Shown here piece by piece: positions 26,631-33,407 of a DNA stretch of 33,407 nucleotides; the stretch's first letter is position 1, and each line of letters starts with the position of its first letter. Source of the stretch: Bacteroidota bacterium (GTDB lineage: Bacteria; Bacteroidota; Bacteroidia; Cytophagales; Thermoflexibacteraceae). The notes beneath the pieces were generated by a model. The model had not been told where the DNA came from, did not search any database, and was given only the letters and a program-made list of their open reading frames with translations. The DNA lies in NCBI GenBank assembly GCA_004292785.1, contig RDXG01000207.1, positions 1 to 33,407 on the forward strand. Direction: 5' to 3'. Position numbers and translations under genes: made by a program.

Positions 26631-29504
26631 TTAAAGTTTTACACAAATTAAAGTAATATCATCACGTTGCTCTTCGTCTTGTTGGTGGTTTTCCAATGCA
26701 CTAACAAAAATTTGCTCTTGTTCATTGACAGAAAGTTCATGAGATTTCATGATTAAGGCTTTTAAATTTGTGCTTCCAAAGCTTCTTCTTTCTGCATTAC
26801 ATTGATCTGTAAATCCGTCAGAGGACATATAAATTGAGTCGCCTTTATTCAAAACGAACTGTTGATTTGTATAATTTCTGGTCTCTTCAGCCGTGGCTCC
26901 GCCAATTACCTTGCGATCTCCTTGAAGTTCCACAAGTTTATGATTAACAACAGCGTAGAACTTATTTTTGGCTCCTGCATGAGTAAGCCTAAATTCTCCT
27001 GATTCAAGAGGTTCTATCAAGCAAAAACCCAAATCCATACCGTCATTATTTGCTCCCTCGTTTTGACTCAATTTTTTTCTTACCCCCAGATGTAATTCGT
27101 TCAAAATGAGTGCTGGCTGAATTATTTTGCGTTCATTAATAATTTCATTCAAAATACTATTTCCTACCATAGACATAAAAGCTCCCGGTACTCCATGACC
27201 TGTGCAATCAATTACCGAAACCAAAGACTTATCTCCATGTTTAGAAATCCAATAAAAATCGCCTGAAACAATGTCTTTAGGTCTATAAATTAAAAAACTT
27301 TCAGGAAAGATACTTTTTCTTTGTGATGGTGTAGGCAAAATTGCAGATTGTATGCGTTCAGCATAACGAATACTTTGCGTTACTTTCAAATTTTGAGCCT
27401 GTAACTGATTTCTCTGTTTTTCTAAGGCTTCTTGTGTGGTTTGCAACTCTTCCATGTTTTGGCGCAATTCCTCATCACTTGATTGCAACTCTTCATTTTT
27501 TTGTTTGATAATGTTTTGATCGGCTTTTATTTTTTCAAGTGCTTTTTGCAAAACAGCTTCGTTGGCTACAATTTTAGCATTTATTTTTTCTAACTGCACA
27601 TTTGCCTTTTGAAGTTCTCCTTGTTTGCTTTCCATTTGCTCTTGTGTGGTTTGCAACTCTTCCATATTTTGGCGCAACTCCTCCTCATTAGATTGCAACT
27701 CCTCGTTTTTTCTCTTAATTTCTAACTGTTGAGTTTGCAATAATTTATTTGCTTTATTTCTCTGAAATAAGACAAATAAAATTAACAAAACAAATAAACC
27801 TGCTGCAACAATGGCAATCATGAAATATTTTCTTGTTGCTTCATCTTCTTCGCTTTTGAGTTTTAACATTTCCTCATTGGTTTTGCGAATTTCGTTTTCT
27901 TGTTCCAACAACTTGATTTTTTGTTGGCGTTCATTACTTTCTGCCTCTTTTTGTTTGTCTTTAATTGCGCTAATTTGTTGAGCTTGCTGCATGGCTTGAA
28001 TTTGCTTGTTTTTTTGTTCTGCTTGCAAACTTTGCTGCGCAAGCGCTAAGGCTTGTGAGAATCGTTCTTTTTCGAGTTTCTCTGCCTTTAATTTAGATTC
28101 TTGTAAATCTTTGTCTTGTTTGAGTAAAGCCAGTTCTTGATTTTTTTTATCAGCTTCCAAATTTAGCTGTTTCAATGTTAAGGCTTGTTTTTCCTTATCT
28201 GCAATAAGAAGTTTAAACTCACCTTCTTTTTGTTCTGCATTAAGTTGATTTTGTGCCAAACGAGCTTCTTCTGCCTTTTGCTCTTTTTCTATTTCTTCTT
28301 TCAAATCGCTGTGCATTTTGTAATATTTTTGCGATTCTTTAAAGTCATTTTCGCGTTCATAAATTGCGGACAAAATTCTATAACTTTCTTGCAAAACATT
28401 TTTTAATTTATTTGGTTCAGCGATCTCTATGGCTTTCTGGATACTTGCCATAGCTCGATCGTTGTTTCCATTGATGTAATGATTAGCTCCAATAAAATTA
28501 TTAACATTTGCAATTCCCTCAGGTTTACCATCTTTTTCGCTTACTCTCAATGCTTCGTCATAATAAGATTGTGCATTTTTGTAATCGTTTAAGTTGGTAT
28601 AAGCAACACCAATATTGGTCAAAATAACCACATTTTTTTTTGCATTTGAAGACTGATTATATGCTTTTTTAAATAAATCCAAAGATTGTTGAAAATATTG
28701 CAAAGACTTATTTACATCTTTTTTCTTTTTGTAAATGTAACCAATATTGTTATTGGTATGGGCAGCTCCCACCAAATCTTTAAGTTCGTTGTCAATTTCT
28801 AATTTTGCAAGAGAACTATTGATCGCATCATCATATTTGCCGTTTGCTTCATGAATGATAGAAATTCTGTGCAAAACGTCAGCCATTTCTTTTTTACTTC
28901 CTTGTTTTTTATAAATATCAAGCAGTAAATTATAGTTTTGAACAGCATTAGGAAAGTCATTAATTTGGAAATAAGCATTGGCAATATATTTTAAAGAAGT
29001 TGCAATTCCTTCTTTATTTCCGATTTTTTGTTCTATTTCATTGGCTTGTTTGAAGTATTTGATCGCTTTTTCATAAATTTTCCAATTTTGGTAAAGCAAA
29101 CCAATTTCATAATAATTTTCAGCTAAACGTTTTTGATCACTTGTAGATTCGTAAAGTATGGTAGATTGCAAATAATTATTGAGCGCGGAAGGAAAATCAC
29201 GTTTGAGTTCGTATGCTTTTCCTATCAGAAAAAAACTTTTTCCTTTGCTATCATTTCCGTTGAACTTATTTGCTATTTCTGTGGCTTGTTGCGAATAAGC
29301 AATAGCCTTGTCATAATCTTTTAATAAAATTTCTTCTTGAGCTATCTGATTTAGTAAGGAAGCTTTTTGAATATCATCTGTAGTTTGTTGGAGTTTGTTG
29401 ATCAAATTTCCAACCTTATCTTGGGCATAAACATCCGAAAAGCCACAAAATAGACTTGTAATCAGTAATATTCGAAAGTAAAAAGATATTTTCTTCATAA
29501 TCAT
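26631..29504 (-). CDS. TPR / coiled-coil / SpoIIE PP2C-family protein phosphatase (957 aa)
   Basis: Signal peptide ...LFCGFSDVYAQ, many TPRs, TM YFMIAIVAAGLFVLLILFVLF, long coiled coil, SpoIIE IYRPKDIVSGDFYWIS, VIDCTGHGVPGAFMSMVG, MSSDGFTDQCNAERRSFG. Confidence 0.9.
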   Translation of the reverse strand: MIMKKISFYFRILLITSLFCGFSDVYAQDKVGNLINKLQQTTDDIQKASLLNQIAQEEILLKDYDKAIAYSQQATEIANKFNGNDSKGKSFFLIGKAYELKRDFPSALNNYLQSTILYESTSDQKRLAENYYEIGLLYQNWKIYEKAIKYFKQANEIEQKIGNKEGIATSLKYIANAYFQINDFPNAVQNYNLLLDIYKKQGSKKEMADVLHRISIIHEANGKYDDAINSSLAKLEIDNELKDLVGAAHTNNNIGYIYKKKKDVNKSLQYFQQSLDLFKKAYNQSSNAKKNVVILTNIGVAYTNLNDYKNAQSYYDEALRVSEKDGKPEGIANVNNFIGANHYINGNNDRAMASIQKAIEIAEPNKLKNVLQESYRILSAIYERENDFKESQKYYKMHSDLKEEIEKEQKAEEARLAQNQLNAEQKEGEFKLLIADKEKQALTLKQLNLEADKKNQELALLKQDKDLQESKLKAEKLEKERFSQALALAQQSLQAEQKNKQIQAMQQAQQISAIKDKQKEAESNERQQKIKLLEQENEIRKTNEEMLKLKSEEDEATRKYFMIAIVAAGLFVLLILFVLFQRNKANKLLQTQQLEIKRKNEELQSNEEELRQNMEELQTTQEQMESKQGELQKANVQLEKINAKIVANEAVLQKALEKIKADQNIIKQKNEELQSSDEELRQNMEELQTTQEALEKQRNQLQAQNLKVTQSIRYAERIQSAILPTPSQRKSIFPESFLIYRPKDIVSGDFYWISKHGDKSLVSVIDCTGHGVPGAFMSMVGNSILNEIINERKIIQPALILNELHLGVRKKLSQNEGANNDGMDLGFCLIEPLESGEFRLTHAGAKNKFYAVVNHKLVELQGDRKVIGGATAEETRNYTNQQFVLNKGDSIYMSSDGFTDQCNAERRSFGSTNLKALIMKSHELSVNEQEQIFVSALENHQQDEEQRDDITLICVKL

Positions 29505-29700
29505 TAAAAGATAAACCTAGAAATATTTAAAAGTTGAACCCTTACATAGTTTACAAAAGTTCAAAAAAAAAAGATTAAATGCAACTAAAACCGAAAATTA
29601 TTTAATGATAAATAAAAAAGTTCTTAGAAAAAAAATCTACATTCAAAAATATATTATTTTTTACCAAACATCATGCCTAAAAATTAAAATTATTCAAAAA

Positions 29701-29747
29701 ATAAATTAAAGTTTTCCAATTTTTTAATTGAGAAAACTCTAATTTAT
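29701..29747 (-). terminator. Imperfect long hairpin downstream of the PLP decarboxylase, likely transcription terminator
   Basis: ataaattaaagttttccaatt ... aattgagaaaactctaatttat; about 20-bp stem with few mismatches. Confidence 0.45.
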
Positions 29748-29757
29748 CTGTTGCTAA

Positions 29758-31116
29758 TTATAACTCATTGGAAACCTGCCTTACTCTATCAAAAAAAATA
29801 TCTATATCTTCATTTTCTAAGTCAGGATTGACACAAGCCATTCTTACAAAAGTTTTTCCTCTGGCTGTGCCATAACTTACTTTTGCAAGTCCTTGTTTAT
29901 GAAGTAGATCGCAAATTTTTTGGTTGGATTTTCCTTTGACTTGAAAACAAACCGTTACCGATTCAGGCTCTTGAATAAGTTGCAGATTGGGGTCTTTTTT
30001 GATGATCGAAACTGCATATTGCGCAAGTTCGAACAAGCGATTGATCCTTTTTTCGTAGCCTTTGTGTCCGTAAAACTTCCAAGCCGACCAAACTTTGAGG
30101 GCATCATTTCTGCGACCACATTGAATAGAACGCAAACCAGGATTATAATCGTCTTCGTCGGCTTGAAACAAATAACTTGCTTTTTCAGAAATATGTCGTT
30201 TCAACATAAATTTGTTTCTGAACAAAATCACAGAAGCAGTTAACGGAACGCACATCATTTTGTGAGCATTCCAACTAAAAGAATCGGATTTTTCAGCACC
30301 TTTCAACAGTTTTTTATACTTTTTGCTCAAAGCCACACTTCCGCCTAAAGCTCCGTCCACATGAAACCAAATATCAAATTCTTTGGCAATATCTGCAATT
30401 TCGTCAAAAGGATCGAAAGCTCCCAAAACCGTAGTTCCCGCAGTAGCATTGATCATGAACGGAACAGAACCTTCGTTTTTGTCCTTAATAATTTGGTTTC
30501 TAAGGGCATTGATGTCCATTTTGCCAAATTTATCACTGGCAATGTTTTTGACATTATTTCTGCCCATGCCAATCATTCCCGCATTTTTTGGGATCGAATA
30601 ATGCCCTTCTATGGAAGTGTAAAGCGTCATTTTTTTCCCGCTAAATCCTAAATCTTTAATATTCGGGTCTTTTTCGTTGCGAGCAGCAATCATAGCAATC
30701 ATATTTGTCATTGAACCTCCTGGTGCAAAAGTGCCATCTCCACCTTCGTAGCCTACTTTTCTAAGCATTTGAGAAACTACTTCTTTTTCTAACAAAATCT
30801 GCGCACCGCCAACTTTATAGGTGTACATCGAATTGTTCATGATAGAAGCCAAAATTTCTCCGCTTATAGCGATCGAGTTTCTGCCGCCAAAAAGTTGATT
30901 AAAAAAAGAACGACTACCCGTTTTTGGGGTTGCCAAAACTATTTTTTCAAGGCTTTCGAAAAATATATTTTCTGAAACACCTTCAGAATTAATGTTTATG
31001 TCTAAGTCTTTTGATAAATCTTGTGGACTTTTGTAAGTCAAAACAGGATTTTTTTTGTCTTCTTCAAGAAAATACTCGGCAATCTGAAAGGTTTTTTTCA
31101 GTATATCCAGATTCAT
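29758..31116 (-). CDS. Pyridoxal phosphate-dependent group II decarboxylase (glutamate/cysteine sulfinate decarboxylase-like)
   Basis: GDGTFAPGGSMTNMIAMIAARN, NATAGTTVLGAFDPFDEIADI, WFHVDGALGGSVALS, SFSWNAHKMMCVPLTASVIL. Confidence 0.88.
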   Translation of the reverse strand: MNLDILKKTFQIAEYFLEEDKKNPVLTYKSPQDLSKDLDININSEGVSENIFFESLEKIVLATPKTGSRSFFNQLFGGRNSIAISGEILASIMNNSMYTYKVGGAQILLEKEVVSQMLRKVGYEGGDGTFAPGGSMTNMIAMIAARNEKDPNIKDLGFSGKKMTLYTSIEGHYSIPKNAGMIGMGRNNVKNIASDKFGKMDINALRNQIIKDKNEGSVPFMINATAGTTVLGAFDPFDEIADIAKEFDIWFHVDGALGGSVALSKKYKKLLKGAEKSDSFSWNAHKMMCVPLTASVILFRNKFMLKRHISEKASYLFQADEDDYNPGLRSIQCGRRNDALKVWSAWKFYGHKGYEKRINRLFELAQYAVSIIKKDPNLQLIQEPESVTVCFQVKGKSNQKICDLLHKQGLAKVSYGTARGKTFVRMACVNPDLENEDIDIFFDRVRQVSNEL

Positions 31117-31360
31117 TGGTTTTAAGGCTTTTGGGGTTGTTTGCTTTTTTTCAAACTCCTTGTATATACTTATAATATATCAATTATGTTTCAAAAAGAG
31201 AATTAAACAAAAATTTCACAAATATACGTGATCAATTTGTTGAAAAACTAAAAATTTGAAGTATTGATTTATTTTTATGAAAAATAAATACACGTTTTTT
31301 GCAAAAAAGAACAAAAAGAACGATAAAAATAGTAGTTTTGGGCTGTTTTTAAGAAAATCC

Positions 31361-32347
31361 ATGCAAAAAATTCTTGTTATTCAAACCGCTTTTATTGGTG
31401 ATGCTATTTTGGCAACGCCTGTTTTAGAAAAATTGCACCAATTTTATCCGAAAGCACAGCTCGATTTTTTGATCAGAAAAGGAAACGAATCTTTATTTGG
31501 CGAACACCCTTTTCTAAGAAAACTCATGATTTGGGACAAAAATAAAGGCAAATATAAAAATTTATGGAACATATTAACTCAAATTAGGTCAGAAAAATAC
31601 GATTTAGTCATAAATTTGCAAAGATTTTTGGCAACAGGCATTTTAACAGCTTTTTCAGGAGCAAAACAAAAAATTGGATTTAGTAAAAATCCACTTTCTT
31701 GGACTTTCGACAAACATTTTGCTCATGAATTGGGAAACGGCACGCATGAAGTTGCACGAAATTTAAGTTTAATTTCGCATCTGACCGACTCTAAGCAAAT
31801 TAGACCTGCTTTGTATCCAAGCACCAAAGATTATGAACTCACGCAAAAGCTAAAAAGTGAGGCTTATTTATGTCTTGCGCCTACTTCGGTTTGGTTTACC
31901 AAGCAGTTTCCTACGGAAAAATGGGTCGAATTTTTGCAAAAACAAAATTTTGAAGGAAATATTTATTTGTTAGGCGCAAAAACAGATCGAGAAACTTGTG
32001 AACAAATTTTACAAAAATCAGGCAAAAAAAACATCATAAATTTGGCAGGAGAACTTAATTTGTTGCAATCTACGGCATTAATGAAAGATGCAATCATGAA
32101 TTTTGTGAATGATTCTGCACCCATGCATTTGGCTTCTTCGGTCAATGCGAATACTTGTGCAATTTTTTGTTCAACCATCAAAGAGTTTGGATTTTATCCT
32201 CTTTCCGAAAATGCTACAATTATTGAATATGCACAAAAACTATCTTGTCGTCCTTGCGGAATTCACGGACATCAGGCTTGTCCCGAAAAACATTTTACTT
32301 GTGGTTTTGGCATTGAAGTAAGTAAAATGATTGATTTAATAAAATAA
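31361..32347 (+). CDS. Glycosyltransferase family 9 (LPS heptosyltransferase-like)
   Basis: MQKILVIQTAFIGDAILATPVLEKLHQFYPKAQLDFLIRKGNESLF...LAPTSVWFTKQFPTEKWVEFL...NDSAPMHLASSVNANTCAIF. Start trimmed to ATG 31361. Confidence 0.88.
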   Translation: MQKILVIQTAFIGDAILATPVLEKLHQFYPKAQLDFLIRKGNESLFGEHPFLRKLMIWDKNKGKYKNLWNILTQIRSEKYDLVINLQRFLATGILTAFSGAKQKIGFSKNPLSWTFDKHFAHELGNGTHEVARNLSLISHLTDSKQIRPALYPSTKDYELTQKLKSEAYLCLAPTSVWFTKQFPTEKWVEFLQKQNFEGNIYLLGAKTDRETCEQILQKSGKKNIINLAGELNLLQSTALMKDAIMNFVNDSAPMHLASSVNANTCAIFCSTIKEFGFYPLSENATIIEYAQKLSCRPCGIHGHQACPEKHFTCGFGIEVSKMIDLIK

Positions 32348-32478
32348 AATAGAATTTACCAAAATTTAACTTGCTTTTGAAAGAATAAAGTCTAATCTTT
32401 GAATTATGGTTGTAACAACAATTTCATTGGTAGCAAAAAACACTTTGTTTAATTATTTCAAAAAAATATTCAACAAAA

Positions 32479-32510
32479 TTTGTTTTTTTGTTTAATGTTA
32501 TTTACCTTTG
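32479..32510 (+). promoter_or_regulatory. Bacteroidota-type promoter (TTTG-N20-TAccTTTG) for the sigma factor gene
   Basis: TTTG 32479-32482, TACCTTTG 32503-32510, 21 nt before ATG 32532. Confidence 0.55.
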
Positions 32511-32531
32511 CTTAAACAAAATCATAAAGTT

Positions 32532-33083
32532 ATGACATCAGTAGAGTTTAGCAGTAATTTGCACGAAATTTCGGCAGCTTTAAAGCCCTTTGCCTTGAAA
32601 CTTACCAAAGATAGCGAAGATGCCAATGATTTGTTACAGGAAACTATGCTCAAAGCATTTACCAATCGCGATAAATTTGCTGAAGGTACAAACTTGAAAG
32701 CATGGTTATATACCATTATGAAAAATACTTTTATTACCAACTATCAACGTTTGGTGAGAAGGAATACATTCATAGACACTACTGAAAATTTGCACTACAT
32801 TAACTCTTCGGAAAACATTACGCAAAATTTGGCGTTTTCAACTTTCGCGATGGAGGATATCAATAAAGCTATAGAAAAACTAGAGGACTCGTTCAGACAG
32901 CCTTTTATCATGCATTTTAGAGGTTTTAAATATCATGAAATTGCAGAAAAATTACATATTCCAATTGGAACTGTTAAAAACAGGATACACATTGCACGCA
33001 AACCAATTGGAACTGTTAAAAACAGGATACACATTGCACGCAAAGAACTTAAAGATCGTTTGAAAGTGTACGGCAAAAATTAA
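32532..33083 (+). CDS. ECF-type RNA polymerase sigma factor with internal 14-aa duplication in region 4
   Basis: DANDLLQETMLKAFTNRDKF, NLKAWLYTIMKNTFITNYQR, FRGFKYHEIAEKLHIPIGTVKNRIHIARK(PIGTVKNRIHIARK)ELKDRL. Confidence 0.9.
   Translation: MTSVEFSSNLHEISAALKPFALKLTKDSEDANDLLQETMLKAFTNRDKFAEGTNLKAWLYTIMKNTFITNYQRLVRRNTFIDTTENLHYINSSENITQNLAFSTFAMEDINKAIEKLEDSFRQPFIMHFRGFKYHEIAEKLHIPIGTVKNRIHIARKPIGTVKNRIHIARKELKDRLKVYGKN
32961..33044 (+). repeat. Perfect 42-bp tandem duplication
   Basis: ccaattggaactgttaaaaacaggatacacattgcacgcaaa at 32961-33002 and again at 33003-33044. Confidence 0.98.
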
Positions 33084-33121
33084 TTTTTTGCTTACATCTT
33101 AAAAACTCCATATATGATACG

Positions 33122-33153
33122 AACCTTGTCAAGATTTGACAAGGTTTTTTTAT
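33122..33153 (+). terminator. Rho-independent terminator after the sigma factor gene
   Basis: aaccttgtcaa-gat-ttgacaaggtt followed by a T-run. Confidence 0.85.
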
Positions 33154-33154
33154 T

Positions 33155-33407
33155 TTAAGCCTTTAAAAAACCATATTCATAAATTTTAGGCTCTATTTTG
33201 CTTGCTAAAATTTGCATTTTCTCTCGCAAAATTGCCATCAATTCGCTATATTTTTCGTCTGCACTCGACGAGTTCATTCTGCCATTTTCGTTTCTGCCCT
33301 GAAAATACTCCCGAATGTCGTACAAAGAAGCGTTTATATTTACATTTGGTTCTATCATTCCCCAAAAATTAGGTTTATTGATTTTGGAATGATAATATTT
33401 CCAAATT
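33155..33407 (-). CDS. C-terminus of an unidentified protein, partial at right edge
   Basis: Minus frame open to the window end: IWKYYHSKINKPNFWGMIEPNVNINASLYDIREYFQGRNENGRMNSSSADEKYSELMAILREKMQILASKIEPKIYEYGFLKA*. Confidence 0.6.
   Translation of the reverse strand, partial: IWKYYHSKINKPNFWGMIEPNVNINASLYDIREYFQGRNENGRMNSSSADEKYSELMAILREKMQILASKIEPKIYEYGFLKA

Overview
AT-rich window that looks like a Bacteroidota chromosome, possibly Cytophagales. The basis is the T9SS sorting domain, TTTG/TAnnTTTG-type promoters and TPR-SpoIIE sensors; no taxonomic search was run. Most of it is ordinary chromosomal content: FMN-binding glutamate synthase, prmA, an adenylate cyclase, rpiB, ftsX, an S8 protease, a GH3 enzyme, a photolyase, rlmF, argB, folB, GT2, murQ, rplM-rpsI-rpsB, an ABC ATPase, SiaC with a PP2C phosphatase, a PLP decarboxylase, GT9 and an ECF sigma factor. 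Both ends are cut genes, and the left one is a nuclease-methyltransferase with a frameshift. The signals most worth a second look are: (1) a perfect 42-bp in-frame tandem duplication inside the DNA-recognition helix of the ECF sigma factor; (2) prmA reading without a stop into a broken PD-(D/E)XK-like gene; (3) a compact two-gene module of unknown function (17899-18854) with its own promoter-like sequence; (4) a TPR-coiled-coil-PP2C phosphatase paired with SiaC; (5) several families of intergenic hairpin repeats, including a TAAGTAA-bounded element and a run of back-to-back hairpins with 4-nt loops. No tRNA, rRNA, CRISPR array or complete transposase gene was seen. All family calls come from recognising motifs by eye, with no database search.
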